DNA from: Pseudozobellia sp. WGM2
GTDB taxonomy: Bacteria > Bacteroidota > Bacteroidia > Flavobacteriales > Flavobacteriaceae
Length of the DNA: 64,000 bases
Assembly: GCF_017810075.1 (NCBI RefSeq)
Contig: NZ_JADNYK010000003.1
Coordinates: 310,001 to 374,000 of the forward strand
Direction of reading: 5' to 3'
Shown here piece after piece: positions 26,655-35,137 of the stretch (position 1 is the stretch's first letter; every line of letters starts with the position of its first letter). Both the position numbers and the translations under genes were made by a program. The notes under the pieces are model-generated. The model was not told the DNA's origin. It worked only from the letters and a program-made list of their open reading frames with translations, and searched no databases.

Positions 26655-28091
26655 ATGACCCATAAATATTTACTGCTCGCACTTCTGGCGTTATCCATTA
26701 GCTGTAAAACAGAACAAAAAGAAAAAACACTCCAAAAAGAAATCAAAAAACCCAATGTAGTTTTAATATTCACCGACGACCAAGGTTATCGTGATGTCGG
26801 GGTGTTCGGTGCAGATGATATTGCCACTCCAAATTTAGACCGTATGGCCGGCGAAGGGGTCAAATTAACAAGTTTCTATTCAGCACAGGCCGTCTGTTCC
26901 GCTTCAAGAGCAGGTATTTTAACCGGTTGCTACCCGAACAGAATTGGCATTCACAATGCAATGATGCCCAATAGCACCATAGGTTTACACCCAACGGAAA
27001 CCACAATTGCCGAAATGCTAAAAGAAAACGGATATGCAACCGCGATTCATGGGAAATGGCATTTAGGTGATCACCCTGATTTTCTACCGACTAAGAATGG
27101 TTTTGACGAATGGTTCGGCATACCTTACTCTAACGACATGTGGCCATTGCACCCACAGCAGGGACCAATATTTAATTTCGGCCCACTTCCATTGTATCAG
27201 AACGAGATGGTTATTGACACTTTGACGGATCAGTCACAGCTTACCACCCAAATTACCGAGCATAGTGTCGATTTCATCAACCGCAACAAAGAAAAGCCCT
27301 TCTTTCTCTATGTTCCTCATCCACAGCCACACGTTCCTTTATTCGTTTCCGATAAATTCAAAGGAAAATCAAATAGAGGACTTTATGGTGATGTCATCAT
27401 GGAAATCGACTGGTCGGTCGGGCAAATTATGAATGCCTTGGAAGAAAACGGACTTACCGACAATACCCTGATTATTTTCACTTCAGACAATGGCCCATGG
27501 CTTGCCTACGGAAATCACGCCGGCAGTGCCCTACCCTACCGAGAAGGAAAAGGTACGGCATGGGAGGGCGGTCAACGAGAACCTTTTATTGCCAAATATC
27601 CCAATGGCCTTAAAGCAGGAAAAACTATCGATACACCGGTCATGGCCATAGATATGCTACCCACCATCGCCGAAATTACCGGATCAGAACTTCCTGATAA
27701 AATCATAGATGGTAAAAACGTATGGCATGTTTTAACGGGTGAAGCAAAAGAAAGTCCGCAAGAGGCCTATTTCTTTTATTATCGGGTAAACGAACTATTC
27801 GGGGTTCGTTATGACAAATGGAAACTGTATTTTCCGCATAGATATCGAACCATGAGCGGTCAAGAGCCGGGTAAAGATGGTCTACCGGGTGAATATCGCA
27901 TGGTCGGTTTAGAGGAAATCGAACTGTACGATTTAGAAGCAGATGAGAGCGAAACAAAAAACGTTGCTTCTGAAAACCCTGAAATAGTGGAGAAAATCAA
28001 GCAACTTGCAGATGATATGCGCTCTCGCTTGGGCGATTCATTAAATGATGTGGAGGGTACTGAAATACGGGAGTCAGGAAAAGTTTTATAA
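26655..28091 (+). CDS. S1-family sulfatase lipoprotein
   Basis: A 478-residue sulfatase starting at the ATG at 26655, which yields the lipoprotein signal MTHKYLLLALLALSISC (lipid Cys17); the longer in-frame start at 26586 would bury it. The FTDDQGYRDVG metal site and C-S-A-S-R-A-G-I-L-T-G signature (Cys81, formylglycine precursor) are present. The Ala in place of Pro is allowed by the family pattern. GKWHLGDHPDFLPT and FTSDNGPW also match. It is clearly related to the sulfatase at 20467 but diverged, and is anchored rather than freely secreted. Substrate unknown. Confidence 0.92.
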   Translation: MTHKYLLLALLALSISCKTEQKEKTLQKEIKKPNVVLIFTDDQGYRDVGVFGADDIATPNLDRMAGEGVKLTSFYSAQAVCSASRAGILTGCYPNRIGIHNAMMPNSTIGLHPTETTIAEMLKENGYATAIHGKWHLGDHPDFLPTKNGFDEWFGIPYSNDMWPLHPQQGPIFNFGPLPLYQNEMVIDTLTDQSQLTTQITEHSVDFINRNKEKPFFLYVPHPQPHVPLFVSDKFKGKSNRGLYGDVIMEIDWSVGQIMNALEENGLTDNTLIIFTSDNGPWLAYGNHAGSALPYREGKGTAWEGGQREPFIAKYPNGLKAGKTIDTPVMAIDMLPTIAEITGSELPDKIIDGKNVWHVLTGEAKESPQEAYFFYYRVNELFGVRYDKWKLYFPHRYRTMSGQEPGKDGLPGEYRMVGLEEIELYDLEADESETKNVASENPEIVEKIKQLADDMRSRLGDSLNDVEGTEIRESGKVL

Positions 28092-28096
28092 AAAAA

Positions 28097-28120
28097 CCCC
28101 GACCTTTAAGGGTCGGGGTC
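28097..28120. terminator. GC-rich hairpin after the sulfatase gene
   Basis: CCCCGACC and GGTCGGGG flank a 6-nt loop, preceded by seven A residues. The + side has only a broken T tail, but on the - strand a T7 run follows directly, so it best terminates the convergent CHRD gene and may serve both. Confidence 0.7.
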
Positions 28121-28138
28121 TTACTTCTCAAGTCTTTT

Positions 28139-29740
28139 TTAATCAATTATGTTAATGGTACCCGTCATAACAGAATGAAATTGACAGTTATAGAATAATG
28201 TATCAGGCGCATCTAGCGGAACAACAAATATTATGGTGCCGTCTTGGGCCCCATTATTGGTCACACCGGTGTCATATGAGTTGGCTTGCGAATTACCTTG
28301 AACCGTTTTGATAAAGAAAGGATGGCCTGAGGCATTGACCGCAAAAGTATAGGTTTGCCCCCTGGTCAAGGTTAAATCAGGATTCTCTTCCCCATCTAAA
28401 TTATCAGAATTGAAAACGTAGGTGGTGACGCCATTATTTGTAACATCGAAGTTTATAGCTTCGCCCATTTCGTCTTCGCCATCATTAGCTCCGATATCGC
28501 CCTGTGCAATCAAAGAACCTAAATTATCGGCACTAAGGTGTATATTAATATAGCCATCAACAGTTAAAATATTATCATATCCAAAGACAGTATCGTCATC
28601 TAAAGAGGCTATATTGGTCTTACTCATTCCCGTGGCTCCTACAACAGAATTAAAGGTAAATAGAATATCACCACCCTCCGCAGCACTATTGGCATGAATA
28701 TGACCTGGATGCACGCCACCATCAGCTGTACCGTTTAACATAATTACCGCGAGGGCTTCACCGTTTATTCGCTCAAGAAATGTGACGGTGCCATCGATTT
28801 CGGGAAAATCGACACTATCTAAAGCATACTCCTTTGATTCTCCTGAGAGTTCATTTTGTCCGACATCACCTTGAGCAATTAGAACACCTAATTCTTCAGT
28901 GCTTAGATGAATATTAATATATCCATCATAATTTAGAACTTCAGCATACCCAAATAAAGTTTCGTCGTCAAGAGCTGCAACATTAGTCTTACTGATACCA
29001 GTATCTCCGTTTACAGGATTAAAGGTAAAAGCAATATCACCACCCTCAGCGGCAGTATTTTGATGAATATGACCAGGGTGCATGCCCTCCGCGGGAGTAT
29101 TATTTAAAGCAATTACCGCAAGAGCTTCGCCATTTACCCTTTCATAAAATGCTGCTGTGCCATCTATATTTTCATCATCAACGCTGTCAAGAGTGTACTC
29201 TTTTGAAGTACCCGTTAGCTCATTCTGGCCAATATCACCTTGGGCCACAAGGGTGCCCAAATCAGCTAAACTCAAGTGAACATTGATATAGCCATCATAT
29301 GCTATGAGCTCTTCATATGTGATGGCCGTACCCTCATTTAAAACAGTAACATGAGTAGAACTTGTTCCATCTGCGCCATCTACGCTTTCTAAATCTACAG
29401 CTATATCCCCACCCTCTGCAGCAGTATTAAAATGTATATGGGCCGGATACATATTGCCATCTGCGGTATTCTCTAAATCTAGCTCAACAACAGTAGAATC
29501 ATTGCTAAATGTTATAAATTTGGCTGTTCCTGAGATTTCGGGATCGTCGACCGAACCCAATTCATAAATTTTGGAAGCTGTTTCAGTTATGGCTTCTTCC
29601 ATTTCAGGGTCATCCATCGGCTCCTCCGTTTCGGGCTCCATAGTTGGGTCAATGCCCCCGTCATCATTGCCGCAGCTCATAATCAAAAGGGCTCCTGCGA
29701 AAAAAGAGATTTTACCTAATGTTTGCAATTTTAATTTCAT
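28139..29740 (-). CDS. Lipoprotein with three CHRD repeats and a C-terminal cupredoxin domain
   Basis: A 533-residue lipoprotein (lipid Cys23, followed by an acidic linker). Three tandem repeats of about 125 residues each carry HIHxNxAAEGGDI and GYIN(V/I)HLS(x)xxLGxLIAQGD(I/V)G, the signature of CHRD domains. The last 110 residues form a cupredoxin with a full type-1 copper set: His473 (SGHPFF), Cys519, His522 and Met525 (NCQFHSVM). CHRD domains occur in chordin and in many bacterial secreted proteins, where their role is unclear. A copper redox or copper-binding role for the tail is inferred from the ligands. The two outer-facing modules suggest a cell-surface location. Confidence 0.88.
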   Translation of the reverse strand: MKLKLQTLGKISFFAGALLIMSCGNDDGGIDPTMEPETEEPMDDPEMEEAITETASKIYELGSVDDPEISGTAKFITFSNDSTVVELDLENTADGNMYPAHIHFNTAAEGGDIAVDLESVDGADGTSSTHVTVLNEGTAITYEELIAYDGYINVHLSLADLGTLVAQGDIGQNELTGTSKEYTLDSVDDENIDGTAAFYERVNGEALAVIALNNTPAEGMHPGHIHQNTAAEGGDIAFTFNPVNGDTGISKTNVAALDDETLFGYAEVLNYDGYINIHLSTEELGVLIAQGDVGQNELSGESKEYALDSVDFPEIDGTVTFLERINGEALAVIMLNGTADGGVHPGHIHANSAAEGGDILFTFNSVVGATGMSKTNIASLDDDTVFGYDNILTVDGYINIHLSADNLGSLIAQGDIGANDGEDEMGEAINFDVTNNGVTTYVFNSDNLDGEENPDLTLTRGQTYTFAVNASGHPFFIKTVQGNSQANSYDTGVTNNGAQDGTIIFVVPLDAPDTLFYNCQFHSVMTGTINIID

Positions 29741-29853
29741 AGCTTAAATTTTTGTTAAACTTACGTATAAAAAGCAGCAAACAAGTGCTCATATTGAATA
29801 ATAAATAATTTTTGATGCTAAAATTTGATGATTTTTTAATCTGACTTAATAAA

Positions 29854-30573
29854 GTGGCAGTGAGAGAACTTTTTCGCTTTAAAGAATTTACGGTCAACCA
29901 AGAAGGTTGTGCCATGAAAATTGGAACAGACGGGGTATTGTTAGGGGCGTGGACCACCTTAGAACATCAACCTGAATCTATATTAGACATCGGTGCGGGC
30001 ACCGGCGTAATCGCCTTAATGCTCGCCCAACGTAGTAATACCGAAACGATTGATGCCATCGAAGTTGACGAAAAAGCCTATGAGCAATGTGTAGAGAACT
30101 TTGAAAACTCTTCTTGGGGAGATCGTCTGTTTTGTTACCATGCCGGTTTTGATGAATTTGTTGATGAGATGGATGAGAAGTACGACCTTATCGTCTCGAA
30201 CCCGCCCTTTTACTCAGAAAATGTTTCTAGTGGAAGTATTACAAGAGACCAAGCCCGACAAAATAGTGCTTTACCGTTTCACGAATTACTCGAAGGGGTA
30301 GCTAAATTATTAAGTAATGACGGAGTTTTCTCAACTATCATCCCCCATAAACAAGAATCTTCTTTTATAGAATTAGCTAATAGCCAAGGCTTATACCCTA
30401 ACCGAATTACTCGCGTAAAAGGCTCCCCCTCTGTAGAAGTGAAAAGAAGTCTGGTCGATTTTAGATTTCATTCTTCACAACCCATTATAAAGGAACTTAC
30501 TATCGAAATCGAGCGCCATCACTATACACCGGATTATATTGCTCTAACCCAAGATTTTTATATAAAAATGTAA
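29854..30573 (+). CDS. trmN6: tRNA1(Val) (adenine(37)-N6)-methyltransferase
   Basis: A 239-residue SAM-dependent methyltransferase of the YfiC/TrmN6 group. Visible are FKEFTVNQEGCAMKIGTDGVLLGAW at the N-terminus, the SAM loop DIGAGTG (45-51), the acidic EVD after strand 2 and the catalytic NPPF (116-119). It methylates N6 of A37 in tRNA-Val. The start is a GTG at 29854; another GTG at 29860 is possible. It is divergent from the CHRD gene. Confidence 0.92.
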   Translation: MAVRELFRFKEFTVNQEGCAMKIGTDGVLLGAWTTLEHQPESILDIGAGTGVIALMLAQRSNTETIDAIEVDEKAYEQCVENFENSSWGDRLFCYHAGFDEFVDEMDEKYDLIVSNPPFYSENVSSGSITRDQARQNSALPFHELLEGVAKLLSNDGVFSTIIPHKQESSFIELANSQGLYPNRITRVKGSPSVEVKRSLVDFRFHSSQPIIKELTIEIERHHYTPDYIALTQDFYIKM

Positions 30574-30605
30574 CATTCAGGGTTCGAAATGTTGTAATTC
30601 ATTAT

Positions 30606-30613
30606 TACATTTG
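30606..30613 (+). promoter_or_regulatory. Candidate -7 box for the acyl-CoA dehydrogenase gene
   Basis: TACATTTG matches TAnnTTTG and lies 16 bp before the ATG at 30630. A TTC, not TTG, is found about 20 bp upstream. Confidence 0.45.
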
Positions 30614-30629
30614 ATAAAAAGCATATCGT

Positions 30630-31808
30630 ATGAAACCTGACCTTTTTGAAGCTCCCGATTACTATAATATTGACGACCTTCTTTCTGACGAACATAAATT
30701 GGTACGTGATGCAGCCCGTCAATGGGTGAAGCGAGATGTATCACCCATAATAGAAGAATATGCCCAAAAGGCAGAGTTTCCGAGACAAATCATACAAGGA
30801 TTATCGGATATTGGTGCTTTCGGCCCGTATATTCCCGAAGAATATGGCGGAGCAGGTCTAGATCAAATCAGCTACGGACTTATTATGCAAGAAATTGAAC
30901 GAGGCGATAGCGGCATACGCTCTACGGCCTCGGTACAATCTTCATTGGTTATGTACCCCATATATGCATACGGAAACGAAGAACAGAAGAAAAAGTACCT
31001 GCCCCAGTTGGCCTCAGGTGATATGATAGGATGCTTCGGATTAACGGAACCCAATCACGGTTCTAACCCCGGAGGAATGGAAACCAAATTTAAAGAGCAA
31101 GGAGACCACTTTTTATTAAATGGAGCCAAGCTCTGGATTTCCAATGCCCCATTTGCCGATATAGCCATCGTCTGGGCTAAGAATGAAGAGGGTAGAATTC
31201 ATGGCCTAATCGTCGAACGGGGCATGGAAGGTTTTTCTACACCGGAAACCCATAACAAATGGTCTTTACGAGCCTCGGCAACTGGTGAACTTATATTCGA
31301 TAATGTAAAGGTTCCGAAAGAGAACCTACTTCCGAACAAATCAGGTTTGGGAGCTCCTTTAGGATGCCTAGATTCTGCCCGTTACGGAATTTCTTGGGGA
31401 GCCATCGGTGCAGCGATGGACTGCTACGACACCGCTTTGCGTTATGCTAAAGAACGAGTGCAATTCGGAAAACCAATAGCCGCTTTTCAGCTACAGCAAA
31501 AAAAATTAGCTGAAATGGTCACTGAAATAACAAAGGCCCAATTGCTTGCTTTTCGCCTGGGGCAATTAAAAAATGAAGGTAGGGCAACATCGGCCCAAAT
31601 ATCGATGGCCAAACGAAACAATGTAGATATGGCACTAAAAATTGCCCGTGAAGCCCGTCAAATACTAGGTGCTATGGGTATTACGGGAGAATATAGTATT
31701 ATGCGCCATATGATGAATCTCGAAAGTGTAATCACCTATGAAGGCACCCACGATATTCATTTATTGATTACCGGAGCCGATATAACTGGTCTACAAGCAT
31801 TCAGCTGA
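30630..31808 (+). CDS. Acyl-CoA dehydrogenase, glutaryl-CoA dehydrogenase type
   Basis: A 392-residue FAD enzyme. The N-terminal helical domain, the FAD-binding GCFGLTEPNHGSNPGGMETK and KLWISNAPFADI, and the C-terminal TYEGTHDIHLLI with predicted catalytic Glu371 closely follow glutaryl-CoA dehydrogenase, which oxidises and decarboxylates glutaryl-CoA to crotonyl-CoA in lysine and tryptophan breakdown. Electrons would pass to electron-transfer flavoprotein. Other short-chain acyl-CoA substrates cannot be excluded. It follows trmN6 by 56 bp but has its own promoter box. Confidence 0.9.
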   Translation: MKPDLFEAPDYYNIDDLLSDEHKLVRDAARQWVKRDVSPIIEEYAQKAEFPRQIIQGLSDIGAFGPYIPEEYGGAGLDQISYGLIMQEIERGDSGIRSTASVQSSLVMYPIYAYGNEEQKKKYLPQLASGDMIGCFGLTEPNHGSNPGGMETKFKEQGDHFLLNGAKLWISNAPFADIAIVWAKNEEGRIHGLIVERGMEGFSTPETHNKWSLRASATGELIFDNVKVPKENLLPNKSGLGAPLGCLDSARYGISWGAIGAAMDCYDTALRYAKERVQFGKPIAAFQLQQKKLAEMVTEITKAQLLAFRLGQLKNEGRATSAQISMAKRNNVDMALKIAREARQILGAMGITGEYSIMRHMMNLESVITYEGTHDIHLLITGADITGLQAFS

Positions 31809-32020
31809 TGACCCTATAAAATTAATACCAAGAAATACCTTCTAATTTTAAATTTCAAAGAGTCAAAATTTAAACATCGAGAAAGTTGAATTGAAATATC
31901 GGTTATCGCTATACCTCAATATTAATCTGTAGAATTCATAAATAAATTTGAACATGATTAGTCTTGAATAACTAAAAAGAAATACTTCACCACATAAATT
32001 GATGTCTTCACATCATTTTG

Positions 32021-32051
32021 TTGTGTCTTTTGGGTCACCCCAGTAAGTTTG
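32021..32051 (+). promoter_or_regulatory. Promoter of small RNA candidate copy 1
   Basis: TTG at 32021-32023, a 20-bp spacer, and TAAGTTTG at 32044-32051 fit the Bacteroidota consensus. Copy 2 keeps both boxes and the 20-bp distance while the spacer sequence differs. Confidence 0.7.
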
Positions 32052-32056
32052 TCATG

Positions 32057-32138
32057 TAATAATTAACCAAAAGTAAATTTTTTCATTTTCATATAGTGTT
32101 CTCGTAAAAGAGCTTTGTCGCAAGACAGAGCTCTTTTT
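32057..32138 (+). ncRNA. Small RNA candidate, copy 1
   Basis: A roughly 80-nt transcript is predicted from just after the -7 box to the end of the terminator. Its core (32071-32120) is identical over 50 nt to copy 2 near 34974-35023. It ends in a hairpin at 32106-32138: AAAAGAGCTTTGTC, GCAA tetraloop (GNRA), GACAGAGCTCTTTT, with one G.U wobble, then a T run. The upstream part is U-rich and probably single-stranded. There is no open reading frame beyond start-stop triplets. It lies between two convergent genes, so it is not the leader of a + strand gene. The exact transcription start is inferred. Confidence 0.65.
32071..32120 (+). repeat. Direct repeat, copy 1 (50 nt identical)
   Basis: From AAGTAAATTTTTTC to AGCTTTGTCG this stretch is identical to 34974-35023, in the same orientation. 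The two copies flank the molybdenum hydroxylase operon. Confidence 0.95.
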
Positions 32139-32158
32139 AGTTTACGGCATTTTCAACA

Positions 32159-34339
32159 CTAAGACTTTAGAAGTTCTTTAGTTATAGGCAAGCTTCGAAT
32201 ACGAACCCCACACGCCTTATAAACTGCATTAGCTATAGCTGCCGTTGTAGGCGCCATAGAAGCCTCCCCTGCTCCCACAGCCGGTTCTTCGACTCTATCG
32301 ATAATCTCGACCTCAACTTCAGGAGTATCAGGAAATCTTAATATAGGATAGGTAGCCCAATCAAGACTGGTAATATGTGTGCTGCCAAATTTCACTTCTT
32401 CTAAAAGAGCCCAACTTGCCGATTGTATCATTCCTCCCTCTACCTGATTTTTTAGCCCATCGGGGTTAATGGTTTCTCCAGCTTCTACAACTGCCCATAG
32501 TTTTTCAACCCTTACCTTTCCATTGGCCCTATTCACATGTACCTTTGCAGCCATTGCACAGTATGAGGTCGCATTTTTATACCGTGAAAATGCAATGCCC
32601 AAACCTTCATTATTCTTTAACTTCAGGCCTTCAACTTTTGGCTGCAGTTTCATTATACACTCAATTGCCCTGGGGTCTTCAGAATGTTCCAAACGAAATT
32701 GAAAAGGGTCTTTACCGGCCTTTTCGGCTAGTTCATCCATAAAAGATTCTATAGCAAAAATGTTGGTGTATGTTCCAAGACTTCGTAGAGAAGAAATTCT
32801 TAACGGGCCCTGAAACATATGGGAGTCCACCTTCAAGTTGGGTATGGTATAATACGGAGCCGCATTTCGCCAAGCTCCACCGCGATACCCAATACCAGGG
32901 TGGCCGTAATCCTTTTCCAAAAAAAATGAAGGCAAGAGTGTATTAGGGTTCTCGTTGGGGCGATTGCTATGCCCATCAGACCACACATCACATTTCCAAG
33001 CGGCGATCTTTCCATCAGCATTCAAAGAGGCTTGTAGGTCTGCAATCATTGCAGTGCCGAAAGGCTCCCAACGATTTTCATCGTCACGCGACCATTGCAA
33101 TCGAATATGCCTGCCGGGGTATTCACGTGCCAATAAAGCTGCTTCCGTGGCAACATCGTTCGCACCATTATGACCAAAGCAGCCCGATCCGGGCACTGCT
33201 TTTACGTTAACCGAATCCTCAGGCATTTCCATCAATTTCGCTATGGTTCTTCGTAGAGGATATGCTCCTTGACAATGCGACCATATTTGTAGCATGTCAT
33301 TTTCGAAAAAAGCGACCGCACATGATGGTCCGTTGGCAGCATGCATCAAATAAGGCTTAAAGAAAGAGGCCTCTAATTTATGTTCTGATGTGGCCAAAAC
33401 AGATTCTGCATTTCCACGATTCTCTTGCACTTTTTCTTCAACAGGAAGTGATTTTAAATAAGATTTCAACTCATTTTGGTCTGGAAGTGCAGAAGGTGCA
33501 TCCCATGATACCAACGATTTCACTTGTTGTGCCAGTGAGATTGCCTCATACTCCTTTTCCGCGAGCACACCTATAAAACTGTCTTTTCGAACCATTTTAA
33601 CAAGGCTCGGTAGTTCTTCGATCTCCGCAGCATTCACAGATACTATTTTGGAAGTATAACTTGGCGGGTGTACCACTCGGGCATGTAACATACCCGGAAA
33701 TCTTAAGTCTTGTACAAAAATCTGATCGCCACGCACCATAGTTTCGATATCTTTTCGAGGTATGGGTTGACCTACATATTTACGTACCGTTTTACCCTTC
33801 ACAGCTACCGAACTATCAACAGCGCCGTCAATTTGCTTTCCTTCAAGAATCTCATGGAGGTAAGCTTCTTTATTCTGACCAGTTACCCTACCATCTTTCA
33901 GGTTCAATTCGGAAGCCGGTAATTCCCATTTTTTAGCTGCGATTTTTAAAATGATTTCTCGAGCCGAAGCTGCCGCCTGCCGCACAGACATGGCACTGGT
34001 TTCAATCGACCTACTAGCGGCAGTGAAACCCTCATCGGGGGTTACACCAGTTTCGGCCATATGAACTTCTATAAGATCAAGTGAGGTATCTAATTCTTCT
34101 GCCGCCATTTGCATAATCGCCGTTCTAATACCTTGACCTAGCTCCAGTTTACCGGTAAAAATTCGTACTCTCCCATTTTCGAGAACTTCAAGCCATGAAT
34201 TAATCTCCTCCTTATTGAGTTTATTTTCGGGAGCTTCAACTGAAAAATATTGGCCGATTACGTAAACGGGTTCTGCAATTGCAAATGCTATACTAACACT
34301 TCCTATTTTTTTAATGAACTGCCTTCGAGTATTTTCCAT
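32159..34339 (-). CDS. Xanthine-dehydrogenase-family molybdopterin-binding subunit (IorB-like)
   Basis: A 726-residue large subunit of a molybdenum hydroxylase. The N-terminus has a twin-arginine signal (NTRRQFIKKIGS), implying folded export to the periplasm with its cofactor. The molybdopterin-contact segments include RIFTGKLELGQGIRTA, PGSGCFGHNGANDV and VGAGEASMAP, where Glu692 is the predicted catalytic base. The length and export signal fit the isoquinoline 1-oxidoreductase / aldehyde oxidase group rather than cytoplasmic xanthine dehydrogenase. It forms an operon with the iron-sulfur subunit just upstream (3-bp gap). No FAD subunit is present, as in that group, so a cytochrome c probably accepts electrons. 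Substrate unknown. Confidence 0.9.
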   Translation of the reverse strand: MENTRRQFIKKIGSVSIAFAIAEPVYVIGQYFSVEAPENKLNKEEINSWLEVLENGRVRIFTGKLELGQGIRTAIMQMAAEELDTSLDLIEVHMAETGVTPDEGFTAASRSIETSAMSVRQAAASAREIILKIAAKKWELPASELNLKDGRVTGQNKEAYLHEILEGKQIDGAVDSSVAVKGKTVRKYVGQPIPRKDIETMVRGDQIFVQDLRFPGMLHARVVHPPSYTSKIVSVNAAEIEELPSLVKMVRKDSFIGVLAEKEYEAISLAQQVKSLVSWDAPSALPDQNELKSYLKSLPVEEKVQENRGNAESVLATSEHKLEASFFKPYLMHAANGPSCAVAFFENDMLQIWSHCQGAYPLRRTIAKLMEMPEDSVNVKAVPGSGCFGHNGANDVATEAALLAREYPGRHIRLQWSRDDENRWEPFGTAMIADLQASLNADGKIAAWKCDVWSDGHSNRPNENPNTLLPSFFLEKDYGHPGIGYRGGAWRNAAPYYTIPNLKVDSHMFQGPLRISSLRSLGTYTNIFAIESFMDELAEKAGKDPFQFRLEHSEDPRAIECIMKLQPKVEGLKLKNNEGLGIAFSRYKNATSYCAMAAKVHVNRANGKVRVEKLWAVVEAGETINPDGLKNQVEGGMIQSASWALLEEVKFGSTHITSLDWATYPILRFPDTPEVEVEIIDRVEEPAVGAGEASMAPTTAAIANAVYKACGVRIRSLPITKELLKS

Positions 34340-34342
34340 ATT

Positions 34343-34810
34343 CTACAGGTCTTGGGCCGCAGTTTTAACCGCTTTGATTACCCGTGAATGAACACCGCAT
34401 CGGCAAATATTAATGGCCAATTCTTGACGAATTTCAATATCGGAAGGGTTTTTGTTTTTTTCGAGCAAGGCTACTGAAGAAATCACCATTCCGTTTAAAC
34501 AATACCCACATTGAGCAGCTTGCTCTTTCACAAAGGCCTTCTGTACTGGGTGTAACGCTCCATCATTTCCTATCAAACCTTTTAAAGTTGTAATTTTCGA
34601 TTTGAGCACGGTACCGACCGGCATTCGACATGAAGGGCGTGCTTCACCATCTATGAGAACCATACATGCACCACACTGTTGTAGTCCACACCCGAATTTG
34701 GGTCCGTTCAGTTTCAATTCGTTTCTTAGCACATAAAGTAAAGGCGTACCCGGATCTACATTAATTTCGTGATCTCTGCCATTTATATGAAGTTTGAGAT
34801 TATTTTTCAT
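34343..34810 (-). CDS. 2Fe-2S subunit of the molybdenum hydroxylase (IorA-like)
   Basis: A 155-residue small subunit with two [2Fe-2S] sites. The plant-type ferredoxin site has Cys41, Cys46, Cys49 and Cys61 (FGCGLQQCGAC); the second, helical site has Cys101, Cys104, Cys136 and Cys138 (QCGYC, CRC). All ligands are intact. It relays electrons from the molybdenum centre of the partner subunit encoded 3 bp downstream. It lacks its own export signal and would be carried out on the partner's Tat signal, as in related enzymes. Confidence 0.94.
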   Translation of the reverse strand: MKNNLKLHINGRDHEINVDPGTPLLYVLRNELKLNGPKFGCGLQQCGACMVLIDGEARPSCRMPVGTVLKSKITTLKGLIGNDGALHPVQKAFVKEQAAQCGYCLNGMVISSVALLEKNKNPSDIEIRQELAINICRCGVHSRVIKAVKTAAQDL

Positions 34811-34926
34811 AGAAAATCTTTCCGTTGGTGAAGATTCTATGAATCTACGAAAAAAAGCTTTTTCCTTTCTTAAATAACAGATTTGCCTTATTCCACAACA
34901 AAATTGCAGGCACTCACATCATTTAA

Positions 34927-34957
34927 TTGTGTTTCAAAAGCTTCCCCCGTATGTTTG
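34927..34957 (+). promoter_or_regulatory. Promoter of small RNA candidate copy 2
   Basis: TTG at 34927-34929, a 20-bp spacer and TATGTTTG at 34950-34957. The spacer differs from copy 1 at most positions, but box sequences and distance are kept. Confidence 0.7.
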
Positions 34958-34961
34958 ACGT

Positions 34962-35041
34962 GTAATAATTCAGAAGTAAATTTTTTCATTTTCATATAGT
35001 GTTCTCGTAAAAGAGCTTTGTCGAAAGACAGGGCTCTTTTT
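34962..35041 (+). ncRNA. Small RNA candidate, copy 2
   Basis: Same layout as copy 1. The terminator hairpin at 35009-35041 is AAAAGAGCTTTGTC, GAAA tetraloop, GACAGGGCTCTTTT. Compared with copy 1 the loop changed GCAA to GAAA (still GNRA), and an A to G change in the 3' arm turns a U-A pair into U.G, so folding is kept. It is upstream of the DUF1080 gene on the same strand, so an attenuator role here cannot be fully excluded. Confidence 0.63.
34974..35023 (+). repeat. Direct repeat, copy 2 (50 nt identical)
   Basis: Identical to 32071-32120 and in the same orientation. The distance between copies is about 2.9 kb. Confidence 0.95.
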
Positions 35042-35137
35042 AGTTTAAATACAGTTGATTTACACCAAACTGACCTTCCAATATCTCATCGTGAAGAATA
35101 ATGCTTATTTTTAAGACGGACAACTCAACTTCAACAT

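Larger units (their letters stand above)
31809..32158. other. Intergenic region holding small RNA candidate copy 1
   Basis: No protein gene is seen. The left two thirds (31809-32010) is AT-rich without recognisable structure; the right part carries a promoter, a conserved core and a terminator described separately. Confidence 0.7.
34811..35137. other. Divergent intergenic region holding small RNA candidate copy 2
   Basis: No protein gene is seen. It contains the second copy of the promoter-core-terminator element. After the terminator, about 95 bp remain before the DUF1080 gene. No TAnnTTTG box for the leftward operon was found. Confidence 0.7.

Noticed and set aside
28500-29450. Regularly repeated DNA that might suggest a CRISPR or satellite array
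   Set aside because: The period is about 375 bp and the repeats encode CHRD domains in frame; the DNA copies are diverged.
32053-32068. Tiny reading frame in the small RNA candidate
   Set aside because: Copy 1 has ATG-TAA and copy 2 GTG-TAA, a start followed directly by a stop; no peptide is encoded.
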